A stretch of 6,739 bases of DNA from JBHJHK01 sp050330975 (GTDB lineage Bacteria; Pseudomonadota; Gammaproteobacteria; Competibacterales; Competibacteraceae). The position numbers and the translations under genes are program-made. The DNA lies in contig JBHJHK010000297.1 in NCBI GenBank assembly GCA_050330975.1, positions 1 through 6,739 on the forward strand, in the 5' to 3' direction. Below the pieces are notes generated by a model. It was not told where the DNA came from. It did not search any database and was given only the letters and a program-made list of their open reading frames with translations. This document shows positions 1 through 6,670 of this stretch, piece after piece. Each line of letters begins with the position of its first letter. Within the stretch, counting starts at the first letter, position 1.

Positions 1-61
1 CTGCCCCAGACACTCTCCCCCATCACTCCGGAGAAGAGCCTGTAGGGCGGGGATATAATAC

Positions 62-86
62 AAAAAAGCCCCGCCAAAAGCGGGGC
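62..86 (-). terminator. Rho-independent terminator of the rplU-rpmA operon
   Basis: Read on the minus strand, a perfect 7-bp GC stem (GCCCCGC, plus-strand 68-74, pairing with GCGGGGC, 80-86) closes a 5-nt loop and is followed by six T residues (plus-strand A62-A67). It starts 24 bp after the rpmA stop codon, where a terminator for rplU-rpmA is expected. There is no T tract on the other side, so it should work only for leftward transcription. It separates rpmA from whatever gene lies to the left, which in many Gammaproteobacteria is the GTPase gene obg/cgtA (not visible here). Confidence 0.93.
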
Positions 87-109
87 CTGGGGCGCCGTTG
101 CCGAATCCC

Positions 110-427
110 TCAGGCGAGGGCAGCGGTATCGGGAGCAGAAACCTCTGGGATGGGCGCGGGGGCGGAGGCGGGGGTGGGAACGACGGTGATGTACTTGCGC
201 CGCGCTGAACCCTTGACTTCGAACTTGACCGTACCATCCACCAGGGCAAACAAGGTGTAGTCCCTGCCGAGGCCGACGTTGGTGCCCGGATGGAAGCGGG
301 TGCCCCGTTGACGCACCTGGATGTTGCCCGCGGGGACCACCTGGCCGCCGAAGCGCTTGACGCCCAGGCGTTTGGATTGTGAATCGCGACCGTTGCGGCT
401 GCTGCCGCCCGCTTTTTTGTGGGCCAT
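110..427 (-). CDS. rpmA: 50S ribosomal protein L27
   Basis: Ribosomal protein bL27 of the large subunit. Its N-terminal tail reaches toward the peptidyl-transferase centre and helps stabilise tRNA during peptide bond formation. The 105-aa product begins MAHKKAGGSSRNGRDS and contains the basic KRLGVKRFGG stretch, the RQRGTRFHPG segment and VKFEVKG, all hallmark bL27 sequence. The first residues match the E. coli mature form, with no sign of the cleaved N-terminal extension known from Firmicutes. The protein is about 20 residues longer than the usual ~85 aa: after residue ~84 it runs into a Pro/Ala-rich tail (TPASAPAPIPEVSAP...). The gene lies 28 bp downstream of rplU on the same strand, and a GAGAG ribosome-binding site (437-441) sits 9 nt before the ATG. 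A terminator follows the stop. Identity is certain; the role of the tail is unknown. Confidence 0.98.
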   Translation of the reverse strand: MAHKKAGGSSRNGRDSQSKRLGVKRFGGQVVPAGNIQVRQRGTRFHPGTNVGLGRDYTLFALVDGTVKFEVKGSARRKYITVVPTPASAPAPIPEVSAPDTAALA

Positions 428-455
428 GGCGATGTGCTCTCGTTGATCTGGGGGT

Positions 456-794
456 TTAGGCGGTGGCCGAAGTGCCGGTGACGCCGGCGTCGATGGCGGT
501 GATTTCCACCTCGGTGAAGGCCTGGCGATGCCCCTGGCGTTTGCGGTAGTGCTTGCGACGGCGGAATTTGATGATTTCTACCTTGGGGTGACGGCCTTGA
601 CTCTTGACCAGGGCCGTGACCTTGCCCCCGTCGAGGTAGGGTTGCCCCACCTGGATGCGATCGCCGTCGGCTACCATCAGCACTTGATCGAAGTCGATGG
701 AGGTCCCGGGCTCGACCACGAGCTTTTCAATTTTGAGGGTTTGACCCTGTTGGACCCGGTATTGCTTGCCCCCGGTCCTGATAACCGCATACAT
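456..794 (-). CDS. rplU: 50S ribosomal protein L21
   Basis: Ribosomal protein bL21, an rRNA-binding component of the large subunit. The 112-aa product starts MYAVIRTGGKQYRV, and it carries the family signature near the C terminus, IIKFRRRKHYRKRQGHRQ (residues ~74-91), followed by FTEVEITAI. E. coli L21 has 103 residues, so this one has a tail of about ten small residues (DAGVTGTSATA). The frame stays open upstream to 1046, but that extension has no L21 similarity. The ATG at 794 matches the family start, and a GGAG ribosome-binding site (804-807) lies 9 nt before it. This is the first gene of the rplU-rpmA operon, transcribed from the promoter at 890-918 and divergent from ispB. Confidence 0.98.
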   Translation of the reverse strand: MYAVIRTGGKQYRVQQGQTLKIEKLVVEPGTSIDFDQVLMVADGDRIQVGQPYLDGGKVTALVKSQGRHPKVEIIKFRRRKHYRKRQGHRQAFTEVEITAIDAGVTGTSATA

Positions 795-826
795 GGAGTA
801 ATGCTCCGTTGACCTGTGTGCCACAG
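795..826 (-). promoter_or_regulatory. rplU leader with small inverted repeats around the ribosome-binding site
   Basis: In the predicted rplU 5' untranslated region, the ribosome-binding GGAG (804-807) can pair with CTCC (795-798) directly before the start codon, with a 5-nt loop. Just upstream, CTGTG and CACAG (814-818 with 822-826) form a second 5-bp hairpin with a 3-nt loop. Both stems are short. They could modulate initiation, as in autogenous control of ribosomal-protein operons, but this is inferred only from the visible complementarity. Confidence 0.25.
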
Positions 827-889
827 ACGGGTAACGTGCCGATGACCGCTGCCGATTCCGCCGGTGCTGCCTTGTTGAAGAAGCGCGCA

Positions 890-918
890 ATTTTACCCGC
901 TGCCGAACCCCGGGGCAA
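890..918 (-). promoter_or_regulatory. Sigma70-type promoter for rplU-rpmA
   Basis: On the minus strand a -35 box TTGCCC (plus-strand 913-918) and a -10 box TAAAAT (890-895) are separated by exactly 17 bp. Transcription should start near 882, giving an rplU leader of roughly 88 nt. The boxes match the consensus at 4 of 6 and 5 of 6 positions, and their location upstream of a highly expressed ribosomal operon fits. Not proven experimentally. Confidence 0.75.
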
Positions 919-973
919 ACGGTGGCGGGCGCGGCTTGCGGCAGCGCCCCCCGGCGAGGTCGACCCGACCAGG

Positions 974-1003
974 TTGACAAGACGCGCCGCAGACTTCTAG
1001 GAT
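974..1003 (+). promoter_or_regulatory. Sigma70-type promoter for ispB
   Basis: A perfect -35 hexamer TTGACA (974-979) is followed after 18 bp by TAGGAT (998-1003), a 4-of-6 match to the -10 consensus. A start near 1010 would give a leader of about 42 nt before the ispB ATG at 1052. It points away from the rplU promoter, so the two -35 boxes lie about 55 bp apart in a shared divergent control region. The same transcript may extend into the tRNA-Pro gene downstream. Confidence 0.68.
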
Positions 1004-1051
1004 TTCGATATTTATCAGCACCTAACGACCTACCCTGCGACGACACTTCCT

Positions 1052-2020
1052 ATGGAGATCCACGACGTCCGCGCCCTGGTGGCAGACGACATGGGGGCCG
1101 TGGACCGGATGATCTTAGGGCAACTGCACTCGGAAGTGCCCTTAATCAACCAAATCGGTGCCCACATCGTCAGCGGCGGCGGCAAGCGCCTGCGCCCCCT
1201 AGTAGTGCTCCTTTCGGCCCGCGCCTGTGGCTATGGGGGGGAGCGCCATATAGACGCCGCCACCATCGTCGAGTTTATCCACACGGCGACCCTGCTCCAC
1301 GACGACGTAGTGGACGATTCCAAGCTGCGTCGGGGTCGGGAAACCGCCAATGCCCTGTGGGGCAATGCCGCCAGCGTATTGGTGGGGGACTTCGTCTATT
1401 CCCGTTCCTTTCAGTTGATGGTCGCCCTGCAGAACATGCGGATCATGGAGATCATGGCGGAGACCACCAACACCATCGCCGAGGGCGAAGTTCTGCAGTT
1501 GCTCAACGTCGGCGACCCCGACACCAGCGAACAGCGCTACCTCGACGTCATCTTGAGCAAAACCGCCAAGTTGTTCGAGGCCGCCGCCCGCTTGGGGGCG
1601 GTGCTCGCCCAGCGGCAATCCGAGGAAGAGCAAGCCTTAGCCCACTACGGCCGCCACCTGGGTACGGCGTTTCAGCTAGTGGACGACGTGTTGGACTACA
1701 GCGCCGACAGCCAGACCTTGGGTAAGAACGTCGGCGATGACCTCGCCGAGGGCAAACCCACCTTGCCGTTGATCTACGCCATGGCCCACGGCAGCCCCGC
1801 CCAGCGCCAGCTGATTCGCAGCGCCATTCAGCAAGGGCAACGCCAGGGGGTAGACGAGATCATTGCGGCCATTGAATCCTGTGGCGCAATCTCCTACACT
1901 TTAGACCTTGCCAAACGGGAAGTCGCAACGGCAGTGGGGCATTTAAAGGCCATTCCCCCCTCCAACTACCACACCGCTTTGGTACAGCTTGCCGAATTTT
2001 CCGTAGCGCGCAATCACTGA
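1052..2020 (+). CDS. ispB: Long-chain polyprenyl diphosphate synthase (octaprenyl diphosphate synthase type)
   Basis: Trans-prenyltransferase that adds isopentenyl diphosphate units to farnesyl diphosphate to make the long side chain of ubiquinone/menaquinone; a soluble cytoplasmic enzyme. The 322-aa product shows the full family pattern: SGGGKRLRP (residues 41-49, substrate phosphate binding), the first aspartate-rich motif D84-D85-V-V-D88 followed by RRG, the second motif D211-D212-V-L-D215, and GKNVGDDLAEGKPTLPL (224-240). The residue five before the first Asp motif is a small Ala79, compatible with a long product; chain length (C40 or other) cannot be fixed from sequence. The N terminus aligns without gaps to my recollection of E. 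coli IspB, which supports the ATG at 1052 even though no Shine-Dalgarno sequence is visible before it. The gene is divergent from rplU-rpmA, the usual gammaproteobacterial arrangement, and is followed after 7 bp by tRNA-Pro. Confidence 0.96.
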   Translation: MEIHDVRALVADDMGAVDRMILGQLHSEVPLINQIGAHIVSGGGKRLRPLVVLLSARACGYGGERHIDAATIVEFIHTATLLHDDVVDDSKLRRGRETANALWGNAASVLVGDFVYSRSFQLMVALQNMRIMEIMAETTNTIAEGEVLQLLNVGDPDTSEQRYLDVILSKTAKLFEAAARLGAVLAQRQSEEEQALAHYGRHLGTAFQLVDDVLDYSADSQTLGKNVGDDLAEGKPTLPLIYAMAHGSPAQRQLIRSAIQQGQRQGVDEIIAAIESCGAISYTLDLAKREVATAVGHLKAIPPSNYHTALVQLAEFSVARNH

Positions 2021-2027
2021 TCTCAAA

Positions 2028-2104
2028 CGGGGTGTAGCTCAGCCTGGTAGAGCACTGCCTTCGGGAGGCAGGAGTCGCACGTTCAAATCGTGTCACCCCG
2101 ACCA
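2028..2104 (+). tRNA. tRNA-Pro (anticodon CGG)
   Basis: A 77-nt gene folds into a full cloverleaf. The acceptor stem CGGGGTG (2028-2034) pairs with CACCCCG; the D arm is GCTC/GAGC; the anticodon stem CTGCC (2055-2059) pairs with GGCAG (2067-2071) around loop TTCGGGA. The anticodon CGG is at 2062-2064 and reads proline codon CCG. The T arm has loop TTCAAAT, and the 3' CCA is encoded (2102-2104). The first base pair is C1-G72, typical of bacterial tRNA-Pro, and the anticodon loop matches that of E. coli proK. It starts 7 bp after the ispB stop codon, so co-transcription with ispB is likely; no separate promoter is evident. Confidence 0.97.
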
Positions 2105-2159
2105 TATTTCTTATTACCTCAGTCCAATACGCCTCCAAAATTATCCCCCCCTGGAGATA

Positions 2160-4673
2160 TCAACCCAAGGCCCGCCGCACGGCTTGGGCGAGATTCTCCA
2201 GGCTGGTGGGCTTCATGAGGTGGATATCGTCTGGCCCCAGACCGCCATTTTGAAGGACGATTTCCGTGGGATAACCCGAGACGAAGATCACGGGTAACTG
2301 GGGATAATCGACCCGCAGCTGTTGGGCCAGCTGGGGACCTTGGATTGCCCCCGGCATGACTACGTCGGTCATCACCAGATCTACGGCTCCAGCCGCCACG
2401 GCCTCCCGGGCGGCTGCGCCGTTGTCCACCGCCGTCACGGCATAGCCCAGACTCTGCAGCTGGCGCACCAGGACCTTGCGCACCCTTTGGTCGTCCTCGA
2501 CCACCAAGACGCGCTCCCCGCCCCGGGGAGGAGAGGCGACCCGCGGCGGCTGGATCGCTACTTCGCCGTCGACCGCGGCGGGAAAATACAGCTTGACGGC
2601 GGTTCCCAACCCCACCTCGCTGTAAATCTCCATGCTCCCCTGTGACTGTTTGACAAAACCGTAGACCGTGGAGAGCCCTAAGCCCGAGCCCTGACCGGGA
2701 GCCTTGGTGGAAAAAAATGGCTCAAAGACCCGCTGGCGCACCTCTTCAGACATGCCGTGACCGGTGTCGCTCACCGTCACCAGGACAAAGGGTCCGGGTT
2801 CTATATCCTCGTTGTGACTGGCGATATAGTCCTGGTCGAGGTGGACGTTGGCGGTTTCAAAAGTCAATTTTCCCCCCTGGGGCATGGCGTCGCGGGCGTT
2901 GAGGGCCAGGTTCAACAGGGCGTTCTCCAGTTGGGTCCGATCGAGTTGGGCTGGCCACACGCCCCCGGGGCAAAGCCGCTCGACGGCGATGGTCTCGGGG
3001 AGGGTGCGCTGCAACAGACGGTCCAACTCGTCGATCACGTGGTTGACATTGACCACGGCCGGCTGGAGCTGGGAGCGGCGCCCAAAGGCCAAGAGCTGAT
3101 GGGTCAACGCGGCGCCCCGCTCGGCGGCTTCCAGGGCTTCCCCCACCAGCTCCTCGGCCTCAAAGCCCCCCTCGCCCTGGGCGAAGAGTTCCAGATTGCC
3201 CCGGATGATGGCCAACAAGTTGTTGAAGTCATGGGCAATGCCCCCCGTCAACCGGCCGATGGCCTCCAGCCGTTGGGCCCGATGGTAGAGGGCTTGACTC
3301 TTGGCCAAAGCCTCCTCGGTGGCCACTTGCTGGCTGATGTCGAAGGCCAGGGTGTTCCAGCAAACGGCGCCATCGGCCAAATGTCCTGGGCGCCCCCTGA
3401 CTTCGAGCCACTTCTCCTTTCCCGAAGGCGTCCTCAGGCGAAAGCGACGGGTCCAAGCCACCCCCTGGCGGGCCGCCTCATCGCGGGCGGTCCGCACCCC
3501 GGCAATATCTTCGGGGTGCACCATCGCCCAGCGCCGCTGGGGATTGGCTTGCAACACCTCGAGGGGAAGCTCCCAAAGATCGGAGCAGTTGGGACTCAGG
3601 TATTCCATCTCTTCGCGGCCATCGCCGTGCTGGATGTAGCGCCAGATGGCCCCAGGGACATTGGCGGCCATGTCGGCAAAGCGGCGCTCGCTGGCGCGCA
3701 CCGCCTCCTCCGAGCGGCGCAGGGCGCCGATGTCATTGCTGATCCCCACCACCCGCACCACCTGGCCTCGGTGGTCGCAAACCCCCCGGGCGTTGGTCTT
3801 TAGGTGGCGGGTGTTACCGTCCCGGACTGCGATGCGAAATTCCAGCTCGACGTCGCCGCCAGTCGCCAAAAGGCGTTGCAGCCCCCGCTCCACGGAGACC
3901 CTATCGTCGGGGTGGATGGCCGCGCACCAGGCCGCCAAGGGGGTTTGGTTCACTCCCGCAAGGCCGTACAGGCGACACAACCCCTCGTCCCACAGGATTT
4001 GGTCATTAGTTGGGTCGTAGTCCCAAACCCCCAGGCCCGCCGATTTGACGGCGAGTTGCAGGCGCTCTTGGAGGACCTGGACCGCGCGGGCCCTTTGGCC
4101 CATGACCAGGGCATAGTGGACAAAAGCGCCGATGATCACCGTGGATGCGGTGTTGGCCAAGGCGATGAGGGGCAACCAATGGCTCAACCAGTGGTTCGCC
4201 CGGACGGAATCGGCGATGAGGAAAAACATCAAGGCCGCCCCCAGAATGCCCAGGAAGGACAAGACCACCACCTGGCACCCGGTGATTGGCGACGAGGGTA
4301 CCGACCTTCGCCAGTGGCCGTACGCCGCCCCCAGGGCGCCGTAGACGAAATAGGCGATGACCCCGGAAAACACCAGGGGCCCGGCGACCAACAACCGCCC
4401 CGTGGCCCCGAGGGCAGCGGCGACGAGGGCCGCCACCGGTCCCCCCAAAAATCCGGCGAACAACAAAGGCCCCCCCCGGGCGTCCAACACGGCACCGTCG
4501 GCGGTGTAGACCGGCAGCAGGCTCACAAACAGGGCCGTAGTCCCGAAGAGCAGGCCGAGGCCGAGGGCTCGATGGACGCTTTGACCACGGAGCCCCGCCG
4601 CATTTAGCACCGCAAAGACGGCGAGGCCGGCGAGGGTCAATAGACCGGCGTTTTGCAGCAAGGCGAGGAGCAT
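2160..4673 (-). CDS. Membrane hybrid sensor histidine kinase (5TMR-LYT, PAS-PAS, HisKA, HATPase, receiver)
   Basis: An 837-aa inner-membrane signalling protein that autophosphorylates on His and passes the phosphate to its own receiver domain. Residues ~1-190 hold about six hydrophobic segments with the LytS-type 5TM receptor pattern: LLQNAGLLTL at the start, LDARGGPL (63-70) and FAGFLGGPVAALVAA (72-86). Two PAS folds follow at ~203-316 and ~328-447; IHPDD and VHPED are typical of PAS_3. HisKA carries H481 in GGIAHDFNNLL. The ATPase domain has N-box residues N584/N588/N592, D636 in SDTGHGM and the glycine-rich GQGSGLGLS (660-668). The receiver (~720-836) has acidic E726-D727-D728, phospho-acceptor D770 and K821. 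All catalytic residues are present. An in-frame TGA at 4689-4691 lies six codons upstream, so ATG 4673 is the first possible ATG; no clear Shine-Dalgarno sequence precedes it. No response regulator or phosphotransfer protein is seen nearby. The ligand is unknown. Confidence 0.96.
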   Translation of the reverse strand: MLLALLQNAGLLTLAGLAVFAVLNAAGLRGQSVHRALGLGLLFGTTALFVSLLPVYTADGAVLDARGGPLLFAGFLGGPVAALVAAALGATGRLLVAGPLVFSGVIAYFVYGALGAAYGHWRRSVPSSPITGCQVVVLSFLGILGAALMFFLIADSVRANHWLSHWLPLIALANTASTVIIGAFVHYALVMGQRARAVQVLQERLQLAVKSAGLGVWDYDPTNDQILWDEGLCRLYGLAGVNQTPLAAWCAAIHPDDRVSVERGLQRLLATGGDVELEFRIAVRDGNTRHLKTNARGVCDHRGQVVRVVGISNDIGALRRSEEAVRASERRFADMAANVPGAIWRYIQHGDGREEMEYLSPNCSDLWELPLEVLQANPQRRWAMVHPEDIAGVRTARDEAARQGVAWTRRFRLRTPSGKEKWLEVRGRPGHLADGAVCWNTLAFDISQQVATEEALAKSQALYHRAQRLEAIGRLTGGIAHDFNNLLAIIRGNLELFAQGEGGFEAEELVGEALEAAERGAALTHQLLAFGRRSQLQPAVVNVNHVIDELDRLLQRTLPETIAVERLCPGGVWPAQLDRTQLENALLNLALNARDAMPQGGKLTFETANVHLDQDYIASHNEDIEPGPFVLVTVSDTGHGMSEEVRQRVFEPFFSTKAPGQGSGLGLSTVYGFVKQSQGSMEIYSEVGLGTAVKLYFPAAVDGEVAIQPPRVASPPRGGERVLVVEDDQRVRKVLVRQLQSLGYAVTAVDNGAAAREAVAAGAVDLVMTDVVMPGAIQGPQLAQQLRVDYPQLPVIFVSGYPTEIVLQNGGLGPDDIHLMKPTSLENLAQAVRRALG

Positions 4674-4793
4674 GGGCCGGGAACCGGATCAATTGGGGTG
4701 GCGTACAGCCCATGATAAGCCCTAACACGGCCCCATAAACCCCAACACCACCTCCGGGACTGGGGACGACATCGCGCTCCCGGCGGTGGGCGG
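4674..4793. other. 120-bp spacer between the ABC ATPase gene and the kinase gene
   Basis: On the minus strand this is the region after the OppF-type gene and before the kinase. I see no stem-loop followed by a T tract, so no intrinsic terminator, and no promoter with two credible boxes. Read-through from the transporter operon into the kinase is therefore possible, but a weak or activator-dependent promoter cannot be excluded. Confidence 0.4.
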
Positions 4794-5822
4794 CTACCCG
4801 GCGTCGTTGAGATGACAGGCCGACCAGTGCCCCGGGGCGATTTCCCGGCGCGCGGGCCGCTCTCGGCGACAGCGGGCCGTGGCGTGGGGACAGCGGGGAT
4901 GGAAGGCACAGCCCGGCGGCGGCGCCAACGGCGAGGGAATCTCGCCGCGGATGGTGGCAAAGCGCCGCCGCCGCTGATCCAAGCGCGGTACTTCCGCCAA
5001 CAGCGCCTGGGTGTAGGGGTGATTGGGGGCGGCAAATAACGCCTCGGCGGGGGCCTGTTCGACGATACGTCCCAGGTACATGATCGCCACCCGGTCGGCC
5101 AGGTGTTCCACCACCGCCAAATCGTGGCTGATGAACAGATAGGTCAGCCCCAAATCCCGTTGCAGCTCGGCAAATAAATTGAGAATCTGGGCCTGGATCG
5201 ACACGTCCAAGGCGGCGACGGCCTCGTCGCAGACCAAAAAGCTGGGTTTGACCGCCAGGGCCCGAGCGATGCCGATGCGGCTGCGTTGACCGCCGGAAAA
5301 CTGGTGGGGATAGCGGTGCTTGAGGGTCGGGTCGAGACCCACCCGCACCAGCAATTGGTCGACGTAGTCGCCGAGCTCCCGGGCGGTGACGATACCGTGG
5401 ACCCGGGGCGCCTCGCCAATAATCGAAGCCACCTTGAGGCGGGGATTGAGGGAGGCAAAGGGGTCTTGGAAAATCATCTGCACATCCAAAAAGGCCCGGC
5501 GCCGGGCCGCCCCTTGGAGGGCGGTGACATCGCATCCCCGATAGATCAAGTGCCCCGCCGTGGGGGGTAAGATCCCCGCCACCAACCTTCCCAGGGTGGA
5601 CTTGCCACAGCCCGATTCCCCCACCAAGCCCACCACCTCCCCAGGGGCGACGGTCAGGTCCACCGCCTCCACGGCGTAAACGGTCTGCTCGGCCACCGAA
5701 GCCCCCAGGCGCTGGGCCAAGCGGGCGGCGAAGTCCAGGGATTTGACAAAGCGCTTGGTGAGACCCCGAGCCTCCAATAGGGGCCGGCTGGCAGCTGCGC
5801 CGTGCGGTTGAGCCGTGGCCAT
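4794..5822 (-). CDS. Oligopeptide/dipeptide-class ABC transporter ATP-binding protein, OppF/DppF type
   Basis: Cytoplasmic ATPase subunit that powers uptake of peptides or similar solutes (nickel and other substrates occur in this class). In the 342-aa product, Walker A is GESGCGKST (68-76), the Q-loop is Q119 in IFQDP, the ABC signature is FSGGQ (175-179), Walker B is FLVCDE (195-200) with catalytic E200, the D-loop is AALD (203-206) and the switch His is H233 in ISHD. All ATPase motifs are intact. The C-terminal oligo_HPY region (from ~263, NHPYTQALL) ends with the four-cysteine pattern C305, C311, C318, C336 seen in Opp/Dpp ATPases. About 20 residues (26-47) lie between the first strand and the AVEAVDL strand, a common variable stretch in OppF. 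The ATG overlaps the upstream stop codon by one base (TAATG), indicating translational coupling. Substrate cannot be assigned because the binding protein and permeases are not in view. Confidence 0.94.
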   Translation of the reverse strand: MATAQPHGAAASRPLLEARGLTKRFVKSLDFAARLAQRLGASVAEQTVYAVEAVDLTVAPGEVVGLVGESGCGKSTLGRLVAGILPPTAGHLIYRGCDVTALQGAARRRAFLDVQMIFQDPFASLNPRLKVASIIGEAPRVHGIVTARELGDYVDQLLVRVGLDPTLKHRYPHQFSGGQRSRIGIARALAVKPSFLVCDEAVAALDVSIQAQILNLFAELQRDLGLTYLFISHDLAVVEHLADRVAIMYLGRIVEQAPAEALFAAPNHPYTQALLAEVPRLDQRRRRFATIRGEIPSPLAPPPGCAFHPRCPHATARCRRERPARREIAPGHWSACHLNDAG

Positions 5823-5826
5823 TACG

Positions 5827-5832
5827 CCTCCC
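5827..5832 (-). promoter_or_regulatory. Ribosome-binding site of the OppF-type gene
   Basis: GGGAGG on the minus strand, 4 nt before the ATG at 5822 and inside the last codons of the upstream OppD-type gene. It confirms the chosen start and the tight coupling of the two genes. Confidence 0.8.
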
Positions 5833-6667
5833 GAGGGACTGGGTCCAGGTGGGGAAAGTGGCAGCGAACCCGCCGCAACCCAAAGGTCGCCAGGGGCGGG
5901 GCCGTGTCACAGCGCTCCTGGGCCCTGGGACAGCGCACCTTGAAGGCGCAACCCGGGGGCAAATGGAGCAGCGATGGGGTCATCCCGGGGATGGGGGTCA
6001 GGGGCTCACCCCGGGACCGCCCCCCCGGCACCGAGGCCAGCAACCCTTTGGTGTAGGGGTGTAAGGGGCGGTCGATGACGTCGTCCACCGACCCCTCCTC
6101 GACGATCTTGCCGGCGTACATCACCGCAATGCGATCCGCCAAGCCCGCCACCACCGCCAGATCGTGGCTGATCCACAGCAGTGCTGTGCCGTGGCGGCGG
6201 CAGAGGCCTTGGACCTCGGCCAAGATCTGGCCCTGGATGGTCACATCCAAGGCCGTGGTGGGTTCGTCGGCCAGCAACACCTCGGGGCGGTGGAGGAGGG
6301 CGATGGCGATGGCGATGCGCTGGCGCATGCCCCCCGACAGTTGGTGGGGATAGGCCAACAGTCGAGCCTCGGGGTCGGGAATCCCCACCTGCCCCAGGGC
6401 GTCCCGGGCCCGCCGCCAGGCCTCGCGGCGGTCCTTCACCCCGTGGGCCCCCAGGGTCTCGGTGAGCTGGGTGTCGATGCGCAACACCGGGTTGAGGGGC
6501 ATCATGGGATCTTGGAACACCATGGCGATGCGCACCCCCCTAAGGCGCCGCCACTGGGCGGCCGTGGCCTCCACCAAGTTTTGGCCCCGGTAGCGGATGG
6601 CCCCGGCGACGATGCGCCCCGGGGGATCCACAAAACCCATGATGGAATAACCCGTCACCGACTTGCC

Positions 6668-6670
6668 CTA
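6668..6670 (-). other. In-frame amber codon within the Walker A motif
   Basis: Plus-strand CTA reads TAG on the coding strand between codons GGA (Gly) and GGC (Gly) of a P-loop reading GESG-stop-GKS. No frameshift is present: the frame continues open for 23 codons upstream to the window edge and for 278 codons plus stop downstream. Confidence 0.9.

Noticed and set aside
54..59. A perfect TATAAT hexamer on the plus strand (and a TATTAT-like box on the minus strand) near the left end
   Set aside because: No -35 element lies at 16-18 bp on either strand, and on the plus strand it would transcribe antisense into rpmA. It may belong to a gene to the left, but nothing in the window supports this.
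795..1046. N-terminal extension of the L21 frame up to 1046
   Set aside because: The extra 84 residues match nothing in L21 and would cover the rplU promoter; the family start MYAV at 794 has a ribosome-binding site.
922..1725. A 267-codon plus-strand open frame overlapping the start of ispB
   Set aside because: It lies in another frame of the same strand as ispB, is Arg/Pro/Gly-rich without family similarity, and is explained by GC-rich codon structure.
2105..2159. Possible terminator between tRNA-Pro and the convergent kinase gene (CTCCA/TGGAG, 2133-2156)
   Set aside because: The stem is only 5 bp with a 14-nt loop and has no T tract on either side, so it does not qualify as an intrinsic terminator.
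2757..4607. Two long plus-strand open frames (2757-3803 and 3804-4607) antisense to the kinase
   Set aside because: They mirror the kinase codons on the opposite strand, encode Gly/Pro/His/Gln-rich sequence with no domain, and lack ribosome-binding sites. The kinase has all catalytic motifs in its own frame.
4700..4740. Candidate kinase promoter (TATCAT-like -10 with TTTATG 16 bp upstream on the minus strand)
   Set aside because: The -35 box matches the consensus at only three positions; such matches are expected by chance.
4006..5910. A 634-codon minus-strand open frame spanning the kinase, the spacer and the OppF-type gene
   Set aside because: It runs in a different frame across two well-supported genes, its translation is low-complexity Gly/Arg/Pro-rich with no recognisable domain, and long spurious frames are expected in GC-rich coding DNA.
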